Source: JBFWNG01 sp050251195 (GTDB lineage: Bacteria > Bdellovibrionota_B > Oligoflexia > Oligoflexales > Oligoflexaceae). From it: a DNA stretch of 64,000 nucleotides. A model generated the notes under the pieces. That model worked only from the letters and a program-made list of their open reading frames with translations. It did not search any database and was not told the origin of the DNA. Positions within the stretch are counted from its first letter, which is position 1. Each line of letters begins with the position of its first letter. Both the position numbers and the translations under genes were made by a program. Positions 52,017 to 60,527 of this stretch are shown here, piece after piece. The DNA is taken from NCBI GenBank assembly GCA_050251195.1, contig JBFWNG010000008.1:109542-173541 (forward strand), read 5' to 3'.

Positions 52017-52640
52017 ATGATCAAGCTTTACGATAACCCAACCAACTCTAACTCTCGCAAGATCCATGCTATCGCACGTGATTGCGACGTCACATTGGAA
52101 ATCGTGCCCGTCGACCTCATGAAAGGGGAAGGACAAAAACCTGATTTTTTGGCGATTAACCCCAACGGAAAAATCCCCGCCATGGTTGACGGCAAAGTGA
52201 AGCTTTTCGAATCAAACGCTATTTTGTGCTACATCGCAGCCAAGCATAACTCACCGCTTTTGCCTCAGGACGCCGAGGGACGAGCTCAAGTAGACCAATG
52301 GCTGTTCTGGCAATCAGCGCATCTCTCTATAGCTACGGGCAAAATCACATGGGAAAGAGTCTATAAAGGATTGCTCAACCGAGGTACACCTGACCAAGCT
52401 CGCATAGAAGAGGGACTTACAGACCTCAACCGCTTTGTCGGTGTACTCGACGGCGTGTTAGCTCAATCAAAATATATTTGCGGTTCTAAATTAACGGTTG
52501 CCGACTATGCTATTTGCGCCACTTTGGCGAAAACGCCGCGTGAGCGTTCTCAGATCGCTGAGGACGTTCTAAAATATCCAAACGTAAAACGGTGGCTGTC
52601 TGAGGTTGAATCGCTTCCGGCTTGGATGCATGCGAATTGA
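52017..52640 (+). CDS. Glutathione S-transferase family protein
   Basis: From ATG 52017 (GAGG 9 nt upstream) the protein has 207 residues. The thioredoxin-like N-domain has the Asn/Ser-rich first loop YDNPTNSNSRKIHA, NPNGKIPAMVDG with the cis-Pro, and FESNAILCYIA, the glutathione-binding motif; the helical C-domain holds LTVADYAICATL. It conjugates or reduces using glutathione in the cytoplasm; the substrate is unknown. The GFA-family gene follows 121 bp on, beyond an intergenic repeat. Confidence 0.88.
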   Translation: MIKLYDNPTNSNSRKIHAIARDCDVTLEIVPVDLMKGEGQKPDFLAINPNGKIPAMVDGKVKLFESNAILCYIAAKHNSPLLPQDAEGRAQVDQWLFWQSAHLSIATGKITWERVYKGLLNRGTPDQARIEEGLTDLNRFVGVLDGVLAQSKYICGSKLTVADYAICATLAKTPRERSQIAEDVLKYPNVKRWLSEVESLPAWMHAN

Positions 52641-52648
52641 AGGATGAG

Positions 52649-52744
52649 ATCCTTCGCCTTCGGCTCAGGATGACGATGCGACGGTCAGAAAGACGAGGTG
52701 AACGTCAGAAGGATCCCGTCATGTTGAGCGAAGCGAAACATCTC
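52649..52744. repeat. Intergenic palindromic repeat pair
   Basis: ATCCTTCGCCTTCGGCTCAGGATGACG (52649-52675, a hairpin of GAT/ATC-type flanks around CCTTCGG) and GTCATGTTGAGCGAAGCG onward (52718-52744) lie as inverted relatives in the gap between the GST and GFA genes. A decayed version is at 5611-5660. Likely a mobile intergenic repeat family. Confidence 0.55.
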
Positions 52745-52761
52745 AAATTTTGGAGAAAAAA

Positions 52762-53112
52762 ATGCAAAAGTACACCGGCGGTTGCCATTGCGGTAAAGTT
52801 TCATTTGAAATCGAAGCCGAAATCGAAAAGGTAATGTCTTGCAATTGCTCGATTTGTTCAAAGCGAGGATACCTACTCACCTTTGTGCCAGCAGCAAAAT
52901 TCAAGTTGCTTAAAGGCGCTGACGTACTATCCGACTATCAATTCAACAAGAAGGTTGTACATCACAAATTCTGCAAGAACTGTGGTGTCGGGTCCTTTGG
53001 TCAAGGTACCGCGCCCAACGGCGAGGCAACGTACGCAATCAATGTCCGATGCGTTGAGGGCATCGAACTTGATAAATTAACCGTCAAACAAGTGGACGGA
53101 AAAAAACTCTAG
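52762..53112 (+). CDS. GFA-family (glutathione-dependent formaldehyde-activating-like) protein
   Basis: From ATG 52762 (GGAG 7 nt upstream) the protein has 116 residues. The zinc-binding cysteines are in order: YTGGCHCGKVSFE, MSCNCSICSKRG and HHKFCKNCGVGSFG, as in GFA/CENP-V proteins. GFA enzymes were linked to glutathione-formaldehyde adducts, though many members have unknown roles. The neighbouring glutathione transferase fits a glutathione-linked function. It ends 6 bp from the convergent barrel gene. Confidence 0.88.
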   Translation: MQKYTGGCHCGKVSFEIEAEIEKVMSCNCSICSKRGYLLTFVPAAKFKLLKGADVLSDYQFNKKVVHHKFCKNCGVGSFGQGTAPNGEATYAINVRCVEGIELDKLTVKQVDGKKL

Positions 53113-53118
53113 CCGCCC

Positions 53119-53628
53119 TTACATGAGCACCCGGGCTGTAAACGCTGCTTGAACGTATCCAAACCTTACCGGGATAAGGGTCAAGGCGGGCGCAGCTTCC
53201 AACGCCAACTGAATCGGGAATCCGTCATATCTAACGCCAATAGGCAATCTTGCAGCTACAAAGGTTTGCCCCTCATATTCTTCGTCGTTTTCAAACTGTG
53301 TATCGTAGTCGCTATCGTGGACAAGTGCACCCAGTCCCACATAAGGGGTGAAATATCCCTTCATGCGTTCAGGAAAGGCAAGCGCATAATCTACAAAAAC
53401 ACCTGAATCGCCATCATTGTCGAAAGAAACGGTACTTTGCACAAAATCACTTTCAGAGATGCCGTAGAAAAGCGACAAGCCGGATTTTTGCCCGATGGAA
53501 GCACCTACCCCGAACTTGCCTTCAGGTTCGGCTCTTTTCGCCATTTGATTTTGGCCAAAGCTCGAGCCGCTCACAAGTAGCGCTGTACAGACAGCAAAAA
53601 GCATTTTTGCCACAAACTGCAATTTCAT
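53119..53628 (-). CDS. Small outer-membrane beta-barrel-like protein
   Basis: The 169-residue product has a signal peptide (to about GSSFGQ) and a mature part of amphipathic strands with acidic turns (KFGVGASIGQKSGLSLFYGIS, GYFTPYVGLGALVHD, FVAARLPIGVRYDGFPIQLALEAAPAL). It ends in hydrophobic residues (AAFTARVLM). No family is recognised. AAGGAGG lies before the ATG, in one arm of a hairpin at 53632-53664 that could control translation. Confidence 0.65.
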   Translation of the reverse strand: MKLQFVAKMLFAVCTALLVSGSSFGQNQMAKRAEPEGKFGVGASIGQKSGLSLFYGISESDFVQSTVSFDNDGDSGVFVDYALAFPERMKGYFTPYVGLGALVHDSDYDTQFENDEEYEGQTFVAARLPIGVRYDGFPIQLALEAAPALTLIPVRFGYVQAAFTARVLM

Positions 53629-53631
53629 ATT

Positions 53632-53664
53632 CTGTTCCTCCTTGCAGAAACCTGCTAGGAACAG
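53632..53664 (-). promoter_or_regulatory. Hairpin covering the ribosome binding site of the barrel gene
   Basis: CTGTTCCT (53632-53639) and AGGAACAG (53657-53664) pair perfectly; inside, GCAG (53644-53647) pairs with CTGC (53652-53655) around a 4-nt loop. On the minus-strand mRNA the AGGAGG site (53637-53642) lies in and beside the stem, 8 nt before the start codon. Confidence 0.5.
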
Positions 53665-53770
53665 TCAAAGCAATTGTTAGGCCAATGGCGGCTCGTCAGT
53701 TTGCGCTTGTTGTTGAGTTGGGCGAGGCTGGGTGGAATCTCTAGCGCGCCTTCGGCGCTCAAGTGTTGAT

Positions 53771-54844
53771 TTATTGACAACCGAAGATGAAGCTTCTGCA
53801 GTTCGCGGTCTCTCCTTCCCTAATGTCCCCGTCGTTGTACCTGACCTTGTACATGATGTGCTTAAAGGCCTCCCCCTCAGGCGGAACCGGCGCTCCTTCG
53901 ACGATGTTTGAGCCGTTGCACTGCCCGGCATTTCCAATTTGAAACTCTCCTGAAGTCGCCCAATATTCTCTATTCGGAAGTTTAAGATGTAACGAGTCGC
54001 AGAGATTATGATGGGTGATTTTTTGAGTTAACACCTTCGAAATTTCTTCGGCACCTGACATTACAGTTTCTCGATCTGCAGACGCTAATTGCGGATCAGA
54101 GTCTTTAACGTCAAGATGGATGACCCGGTAGGATGTCGTTCCGGTGGAGGTCGCGTGGTGACAATATTCGGTTGCGATAGTTGCCGTACCTAGTTGGAAC
54201 TGGCTTTTTCCGTAGGCCTCGCCAGCCGTGCAAACCGCATTTGCAAAGGGGTCGCCCATTTCCCAGATTCCAGCTTGAATTTCGTTTATGTATGGCCTCC
54301 ACTTTCCGTCAGCTTTTTCTCCATAGTAAAAGTAGGATACTTTTTCAAAGCCTTTGATCACTCCACCGCTTGTTGAGCCAGGGGCGAATTCTCCGGGGCC
54401 GATTTCTACCGCTATGTCTAAATCCTTGAAAGATCCGCCGAATGCAAGGCTCTCAAGTCCCTTCACCTCCGAGCTCTGCTTGTTTTCGTAAGTGCCGTAC
54501 ATTCGGTCTTTCGAGACGATTCTTACAAGACGGGCTGTGCCATTCACTTCGTCCACGCAGAGGTCGAGTCTCAGAGTTTTATTGGGGCTAATTTCTTTAT
54601 CGTACGTGTTGGGTCGATCAGCCGTATATACCGAAGGCGGAATGCCTAATGTTTCAATAGGAGGTAAATTTTCTTGGGCTTTCATCCCGAAGAAGATAGG
54701 CATCTCCCCGCTCTCACATTCAAGCTTCGGTGGAGTCTCGCTCGTTGCCATCGCTTTGGAGCCTCCGTCTCGCATTTTGCAAGACGTGAATGTTAGGCAA
54801 AGGGCAACCATTATTCCTTCGGAAAGCTTCAAGTTTTTTCCCAT
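53771..54844 (-). CDS. Lipoprotein of unknown function
   Basis: The 357-residue product has a lipoprotein signal (lipobox TFTSC, Cys22). The mature part contains about eight cysteines, including NAVCTAGEAYGK, ATEYCHHATS, NLCDSLHLKL, GQCNGSN and a terminal FGCQ, suggesting disulfides. Strand-rich segments (LRLDLCVDEVNGTARLVRIV) are visible but no family is recognised. The ATG lies close to the end of a divergent 295-bp promoter region. Outer-membrane location and a binding role are only inferred. Confidence 0.7.
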   Translation of the reverse strand: MGKNLKLSEGIMVALCLTFTSCKMRDGGSKAMATSETPPKLECESGEMPIFFGMKAQENLPPIETLGIPPSVYTADRPNTYDKEISPNKTLRLDLCVDEVNGTARLVRIVSKDRMYGTYENKQSSEVKGLESLAFGGSFKDLDIAVEIGPGEFAPGSTSGGVIKGFEKVSYFYYGEKADGKWRPYINEIQAGIWEMGDPFANAVCTAGEAYGKSQFQLGTATIATEYCHHATSTGTTSYRVIHLDVKDSDPQLASADRETVMSGAEEISKVLTQKITHHNLCDSLHLKLPNREYWATSGEFQIGNAGQCNGSNIVEGAPVPPEGEAFKHIMYKVRYNDGDIREGETANCRSFIFGCQ

Positions 54845-55139
54845 GCTAGGGACTCCAAGTTTGTCTGTTCTTTTATTATAAAGGCCAAGAGATAAAAGGG
54901 ATTAGGCAGGTCTTGCCTATCCGTTACATCCACGGTTTCACTCTGCATGAGCTAATCTCAATTGCCCGAAAATTGAAATGCAACTCAGTCTCGCTTTTGA
55001 AAATGGCCACACTCAAGACTCCAATTTTTTTGACATAAACCTCAATGGTTCAATGTGGCGAAAAATTACCCGATAGCTTTGCTAACCTCGCTTACGTCCG
55101 TGAGCGAAGAAAAAAAAACTGGTTACATCTGGAGTGTTA
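54845..55139. other. Divergent promoter region
   Basis: This 295-bp region holds the promoters of the divergent lipoproteins. A perfect hairpin candidate TCGCTTACG/CGTGAGCGA (55088-55107, one G-U pair) stands about 30 bp before the downstream start, and TTGACA occurs at 55029. No gene is seen. Confidence 0.4.
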
Positions 55140-56999
55140 ATGCAATCGGCGGCGCGTTTTTGGTTAATGGTAATGGGTATTAATTTTCTCATATTTGGTT
55201 GCTCCGGCTCTCATCTCAAAAAGCCGCCTTCTGCGTCTCCTCCCTCAGTAGCGGATCTTGAGGAAAGACCTGATCTTCCCGCGATACCTAAGGAAAGCCC
55301 AAAGGAGGAGACAGAAGAAGAGGGAGAGGAAGTAGACACATTCTCAATCTTACAAAGCCAGGCTTTGGCGATTCTTGATACCAATTGTTCCCCTTGCCAT
55401 AATCCAGTCAATGCTCAGGGCGGTTTCGCGAGCGTAACAAATCCCGACGACATGGTGCTCAGCACGAAATACCTTGTTCCCGGCAATCCAGAGGAATCGC
55501 TGGTCTATCAAAGAATGAACCAGACGAGTGCCGGGGTTATGCCTCCGTCCAAACCCCTCTCGCCCGAAGCGGTTCAGACAATTAAAGACTGGATTGTCGA
55601 ATATAAAGTAAAGGAACAGACGAGGGTTAACCTCGACATGGATGCGGTGTTAACGCTCATTCAAAATGATCTGGAAAAAGACGACGAGAATGTCGCGGAC
55701 ACGCGTTATTTCTCTTTGCATACCTTCGAAGCATCGGGGGCGTCGGCCGCGCAGCTTGCCGCACTGAGGCAAGGTTTCATAAAAGTCATCAACAGCGTGT
55801 CAGTTGCCGTCAAAACCGTAAAACCTGTTCCCATTGATCCAAACCAATTGATCTACAAAGTTCACATGAGAGACATCGGAATGGAGGAGGCGAGCTTTGA
55901 CGCACTCATAAATCAGGTCTACCCATACAGTACAACGTCCTCTGACGCTCGATTTAAAGACCTCCAGGCAAAACTTGGAACGAACAACTTTCTCCTTCGG
56001 GCCGACTGGTTTGTTGCAACGGCGATGATGTCGCCCGTCTACAATCAACTTCTCAATGGCGGCGAAAGCATCAGCGTCATCGCACAAGGCATGAAGTTAG
56101 ATCTCGCGGCAAACGTTACCAATCTTAGGGTTGCCCGTTCAGGATTTAAGAAGTCGGGCGTATCTTCTCAAAACCGAGTCATTGAACGGCAACAGTCCTT
56201 GGACGGAAGGTTCTTTTGGCAAAGCTACGACTTCGCTAGAACAGACGCTACCGCAAGTATTTTTGCTAATCCCTTCGGCCCCGCTAATTTGCCAGTACCT
56301 CTCAACCCTAAAGCGTTTGCGCATGACGGGGGAGAGATGATTTTTCAGCTTCCAAATGGTTTCTTGGGATTTTATTTGTCAAACAATCTTGGGGTGCGAA
56401 TTGACAAAGGACCGCTCAACATCGTTAAGAACACCAATGGACCGGCCAATTTCTTAGGAGCAGTCGTCAACGGAAATTCGTGTTTGGACTGCCATCGCCG
56501 TGGTCTTCTTGACAAAGCTGACGATATTCTAGACTTCGTTAAAAATAATAATTTTTCTGCCAATGAAATTGAACTCGCCGAAAAACTATATCCCTCCCGA
56601 GAAGATTTTTCCGAACTCGTTACTAAAGATTCAGTAATTTACCTCAAGGCTATGCAGTCAGCAGGCGTTGGCATCAACGCTGTCGAAGAACCGGTAAAAG
56701 CGACGACGATCGAATTCTATAAGGACATGGGAATCGCACAAGTCGCAGCCGAGCTAGGAGCTGAAGAAGATAAAGTACTCAAACTTTTGCAAAGCGAGCC
56801 ATTTGTCGGTATTTGGGGTCCATTGGGAACGAACAGCGTCATTACGCGAGAGGAATTTAACGATCTCTTCGGTGAAGCAGCGGTTCGGGTTCAGCGTGGA
56901 ATCACTTATATTGCTCCAACACGCGGAGACTTCCTGATTACGCCCACGTGCATGGTAGCTGATCCGGTGAAATTGGATGCTTGTTTTGCTCTTCGGTAG
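55140..56999 (+). CDS. Large lipoprotein with two c-type haem motifs
   Basis: From ATG 55140 (GGAG 5 nt upstream) the product has 619 residues. After a lipoprotein signal (lipobox IFGC) and a Pro/Glu-rich linker comes a cytochrome c domain with CSPCH in ILDTNCSPCHNPVNAQGG and a likely distal Met in SAGVMPPSKPLSPEAVQTIKDWI. A long unknown middle follows, then a second motif CLDCH in GNSCLDCHRRGLL near residue 443. It should be a di-haem, outer-membrane-anchored redox protein. It forms an operon with the next lipoprotein. Confidence 0.8.
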   Translation: MQSAARFWLMVMGINFLIFGCSGSHLKKPPSASPPSVADLEERPDLPAIPKESPKEETEEEGEEVDTFSILQSQALAILDTNCSPCHNPVNAQGGFASVTNPDDMVLSTKYLVPGNPEESLVYQRMNQTSAGVMPPSKPLSPEAVQTIKDWIVEYKVKEQTRVNLDMDAVLTLIQNDLEKDDENVADTRYFSLHTFEASGASAAQLAALRQGFIKVINSVSVAVKTVKPVPIDPNQLIYKVHMRDIGMEEASFDALINQVYPYSTTSSDARFKDLQAKLGTNNFLLRADWFVATAMMSPVYNQLLNGGESISVIAQGMKLDLAANVTNLRVARSGFKKSGVSSQNRVIERQQSLDGRFFWQSYDFARTDATASIFANPFGPANLPVPLNPKAFAHDGGEMIFQLPNGFLGFYLSNNLGVRIDKGPLNIVKNTNGPANFLGAVVNGNSCLDCHRRGLLDKADDILDFVKNNNFSANEIELAEKLYPSREDFSELVTKDSVIYLKAMQSAGVGINAVEEPVKATTIEFYKDMGIAQVAAELGAEEDKVLKLLQSEPFVGIWGPLGTNSVITREEFNDLFGEAAVRVQRGITYIAPTRGDFLITPTCMVADPVKLDACFALR

Positions 57000-57041
57000 A
57001 TAGAGGGAAAATAGAAACAACTAGAGAACCAGGAAAAAAAG

Positions 57042-57791
57042 ATGAAAATGAAATTCCTCATTGTGTTGGTTTGTTTTGGAACAGCATGCGGCGGAAGTAA
57101 TCTCTATAATACTTCCAAAAGCGATAACGCGGACTCTGCGCCCCTCGGCGCCATCGAGTTAACATTTGGTCTTCCTGATCCGGAAAGCTTAAGCGAGGCC
57201 GGTGTAACCCACTACTCTGTCGAGACAACACCTCGCGACTGTACCTATAGCGGCAGCGCCGTAACGACCCGTCCTGTGGAATCCGTTGGGACGGGATTTC
57301 TCTTCCCTAATTGCGACCAAGATGTGGTGATCGCCTTAGGAACCACCTCCGCAAGTGACATTGAAAGCCAGGATGCCGAGCCAGAAGCGAAGGATTTTCC
57401 ATTCACCTACATTACCGACATAAAACCTTACGTTGACGCATCATGTGCCTCCGCAAGTTGCCACGGGGGCGCGCAGCCCCCGTTGCTAAAGACCTATGAG
57501 GATGTCTTTGCGGCCGGCGTTAGAGTCAATGCTCGCATACAAGCAGGTACCATGCCCATCGGTGGACTACCGACAGCGGACGAGAGTCAAAAGGCAATGT
57601 TCGCGCAGTGGGCGAAGGACGGGTTCCCCGAGCAGAATGCACCCGCACTTACACTCGCACTCTCTGAGGAAACTAACAACAATACCCTTAAGACGGTTTT
57701 CTTCACGACGACCTATCCCATAACGGCAGCGCAAGCGGTGGCCGGTGGACATCGGGCCGCTCCCCTTACTTTTACCGCTGAAAAAAAATGA
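57042..57791 (+). CDS. Lipoprotein with CX4CH haem-like motif
   Basis: The 249-residue product has a lipoprotein signal (lipobox GTAC, Cys17). Its middle holds CASASCH in VDASCASASCHGGAQPPLLKTYEDV, a CX4CH variant of the c-type haem motif, with Met candidates in IQAGTMPIGGLPTADESQKAMFAQW, as in other short cytochrome domains. It is the partner of the di-haem lipoprotein 42 bp upstream. It is probably exported and haem-bearing; covalent attachment at CX4CH is plausible but unproven. Confidence 0.72.
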   Translation: MKMKFLIVLVCFGTACGGSNLYNTSKSDNADSAPLGAIELTFGLPDPESLSEAGVTHYSVETTPRDCTYSGSAVTTRPVESVGTGFLFPNCDQDVVIALGTTSASDIESQDAEPEAKDFPFTYITDIKPYVDASCASASCHGGAQPPLLKTYEDVFAAGVRVNARIQAGTMPIGGLPTADESQKAMFAQWAKDGFPEQNAPALTLALSEETNNNTLKTVFFTTTYPITAAQAVAGGHRAAPLTFTAEKK

Positions 57792-57962
57792 TTTGCAAAC
57801 TTTGCAGCAATCCAAAGCACGTCTTTTTGACCGACCTATTTTTCATGATAAAAACATATGAGTTGCTCCATATGAGGTCCTGGAGTAGGATTTCAGAATA
57901 AGTAGCTTCTTTTAAATTTACCTCGAATGTCGGTTTCCGGCGTAGATGGTAAGGCGGGAATC

Positions 57963-59309
57963 ATGAAGTCTGCGAAGCAAATGAATAGCTTTGGAGCCGT
58001 TTGCGTTGTTGTCGGCAGTATAATAGGCTCGGGGATTTTTGCGGCTCCCTCGATTGTCGCACAGTTCTCTCCTTCGCTGTTCATCACGGCGGCGATTTGG
58101 ATTGTCGGCACGATTATGTGCCTTTGTGGCGGCCAGATTTACGGCCGTTTGGCGCAGCACTTTCCCCACAGTGGTGGCCAGTATGTCTTTATTCGCGAGT
58201 CCTTTAATCCCTCCATCGCCGCTGTGTATGGTTGGATCAGTTTTCTTGTAATGTGTCCTCTCATGATCGCGGGGTCCTCTCTTTTTTTTGGCGAACAGCT
58301 TCGATTCCTGGCTCCAAATATCTCGACCTTTGAAATAAAGATGATCGGACTTTTCCTGGCGCTTCTTTTTACGTTTTTAAACCACCGGGGCATTGAACTT
58401 GCGGGAAGGTTTCAGAGTGTCCTTGTCGTTCTACTCGTTGCAGTACTTTTTCTAGTTACGGCATCATCGTATGCCAAGCTGATGCCATCGGAAATACCGG
58501 TCAGCCATGATTCTTTCCGTTCAGGTTCTTTGACGCAGGGGTTGTGGGCTTTGGCTATAGTGCTTTGGACCTTCGAAGGTTTCAACGCGGCGACGTTTCT
58601 CACAGGTGAGATAAAAAATGGTGCACAACGAAGTATCAAAATCGTATTTTTAGCGTTGGCAATCGTGATCATTAGTTATTTTGCCTTCATTAATGCTGTG
58701 CATCGGTACATACCCTACGAGAACTTGATCCATAGCCCGAATGTAGGGACCACCCTGGCCTCGCTTTCACTTGGTTCTTACGGTGGACTCGTTGTCTTCA
58801 TCCTCACATGCCTAACCATTGCCAGCGCGTTACATACCTCAATTATGATCGGCCCCAGGATCACGAGTCGGCTTGCGTTGGATGGCCTTTGCTGGGAGAG
58901 ATTGTCAAGAACTCACGCCAGATATCGTTCGCCATCCTTCGCGCTATGGAGCCAGATGGCCTTAGTTTCTGTTTTTCTTTTAGCGGGCAGTTTCGAAATG
59001 CTGATCTCATTTTTCATCATAGTGAACTGGTTGTTTTACGGCATTACGGCCATGGGGTATCACAACCTTGCTCGGAACAGAAATATTCATCATTCGTTTT
59101 GGGACAAGATCAGTATTTTGTTGTTCCTTTCGGGTGTCTGGACTCTGCTGACGTTTCAGGTGGTATCTCAACCGCGGCTAACAGCAGCGGGTCTTGCGTT
59201 CGTGTCCGCCCTCTATGGGATCCTCAGATATCTATCGGGCAAGCAAGTTATCAAGGGCCTCTCAAAAGGAGAGATCTCAGAGCCGAAAACCGCCGCCCAC
59301 TTGATTTAA
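57963..59309 (+). CDS. APC-family amino acid permease
   Basis: From ATG 57963 (AAGGCGGG just upstream) the protein has 448 residues and about 12 membrane segments. The APC signature is at the N-terminus: FGAVCVVVGSIIGSGIFAAPSIV; then GGQIYGRLAQHFPHSGGQYVFIRESF and WTFEGFNAATFLTGEI. It imports or exchanges an amino acid or polyamine. A start at 57927 would add 12 residues but has no clear ribosome binding site. It stands alone after a haem-motif operon. Confidence 0.88.
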   Translation: MKSAKQMNSFGAVCVVVGSIIGSGIFAAPSIVAQFSPSLFITAAIWIVGTIMCLCGGQIYGRLAQHFPHSGGQYVFIRESFNPSIAAVYGWISFLVMCPLMIAGSSLFFGEQLRFLAPNISTFEIKMIGLFLALLFTFLNHRGIELAGRFQSVLVVLLVAVLFLVTASSYAKLMPSEIPVSHDSFRSGSLTQGLWALAIVLWTFEGFNAATFLTGEIKNGAQRSIKIVFLALAIVIISYFAFINAVHRYIPYENLIHSPNVGTTLASLSLGSYGGLVVFILTCLTIASALHTSIMIGPRITSRLALDGLCWERLSRTHARYRSPSFALWSQMALVSVFLLAGSFEMLISFFIIVNWLFYGITAMGYHNLARNRNIHHSFWDKISILLFLSGVWTLLTFQVVSQPRLTAAGLAFVSALYGILRYLSGKQVIKGLSKGEISEPKTAAHLI

Positions 59310-59463
59310 TTCAAGTTTTTACCTACCGCAACCTGCAGAAGACAGTTTTAGGTTCCGACCTAATTGGGACTCTTTGCTCGCCAAATCAAGACGTTGCGCC
59401 AATTTAAAGTTTTTCCAAAAAAAGCCGATTAAACACATACATAGAAAGAGAAAGAGAAAGATT

Positions 59464-60474
59464 ATGCTCAGGCTTTTATTGCCATCTATCACACTTATAG
59501 CTTTTGCGGCATGCAGGAACCAACCTGCCGAGAAGAAACGTTCCCCAAAAAATCCTGCGTGTCTGAACATCGTAAACGGTGAAAAGACGACGGACTATCC
59601 TAGTGTCGTTGCCGTTGTGACCGATCTTGGCAATAATTCCATGGGCGCTTGCACAGGAACATTCGTAGGTCACAACGTTCTATTGACCGCTACGCACTGC
59701 CTGGCCGCCAGCAACATGACGGCCGACAAAATTGGCATTTTGAACGTAAGCGAATTCGATTTGGTCCGCTTGTCTACCTATAAGATCATCAAGCCCAAGA
59801 CAGTCATAAACAACGGAGTCCCTGCGACTGCCTCCGGGCGATCCGCCGATAACGACCTCGAAGATTTGACCATACTTATCTTTGCCGATAACACGGCTTC
59901 CGCCTTCAGCCCAATTTACCAGGGCCTGCCGGTAAATGGATCACCCGGAGCATTGATCGGTTACGGCGTCACAGACGTGCACGGCGGACGAGAACCAACG
60001 AACACCATGCGTTACAAAAGACTAGGTATCAATAACCAAGTTGTGAGCGATCCAAGTTTTATACCAAAAATAGCAGCGGGCCTAAAAGCAAAGGGATACG
60101 ATGCGGACTTTAATGCCAACGGAGTTCTTTCTATCCTCGGCAACGGCGACGACGGGGAAGGAAATTTGCCTACGTTGGGATCGGTCGGAGCTTCGGGCGA
60201 CTCCGGCGGCCCATTGTTTGTTAACGGCCTTGTCGCTGGCGTCGCGTCGCAAGCCCTGCGCATGCCCTTGGATACCGTCGGCGGCGAGAAAAGAACAGAC
60301 AGCATCACCATCTACGTCAGCGTCGCGTCCAAGGCCAGCCAAGCGCTCATAGAGAAGGCTAAGGCGAGCGGCGCTCAATTTGCCGTACCGAAGGAGACTG
60401 GCGACAATTCGACCAATGCGTCGCCAACCTCAACCAATATGGGAACCCAACCGGTATCACCCAGCGGCTGTTGA
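59464..60474 (+). CDS. Trypsin-like (S1) serine protease, lipoprotein (third paralogue)
   Basis: From ATG 59464 the product has 336 residues with lipobox FAAC (Cys17). The triad is complete: His78 in LLTATHC, Asp134 in DLEDLTILIF, Ser247 in ASGDSGGPLF. It shares CLNIVNGEKTTDYPSVV and SQALIEKAKASGAQFAVP with the tandem pair at 31704-33718, so it is a dispersed copy. The C-terminus ends in a Ser/Thr/Asn-rich tail and Cys. The upstream leader is rich in AAAGAGAAAGAG. The triad suggests activity. Confidence 0.9.
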   Translation: MLRLLLPSITLIAFAACRNQPAEKKRSPKNPACLNIVNGEKTTDYPSVVAVVTDLGNNSMGACTGTFVGHNVLLTATHCLAASNMTADKIGILNVSEFDLVRLSTYKIIKPKTVINNGVPATASGRSADNDLEDLTILIFADNTASAFSPIYQGLPVNGSPGALIGYGVTDVHGGREPTNTMRYKRLGINNQVVSDPSFIPKIAAGLKAKGYDADFNANGVLSILGNGDDGEGNLPTLGSVGASGDSGGPLFVNGLVAGVASQALRMPLDTVGGEKRTDSITIYVSVASKASQALIEKAKASGAQFAVPKETGDNSTNASPTSTNMGTQPVSPSGC

Positions 60475-60527
60475 GACACTTCACTGGTCTCCGTAACACA
60501 GTTCCTTCGTATTTAGAGAATCCAAGG

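Noticed and set aside
53677..53937. 86-codon open frame (-) overlapping the 53771 lipoprotein end
   Set aside because: It is an Arg/Ser-rich out-of-frame shadow of the lipoprotein's C-terminal coding region.
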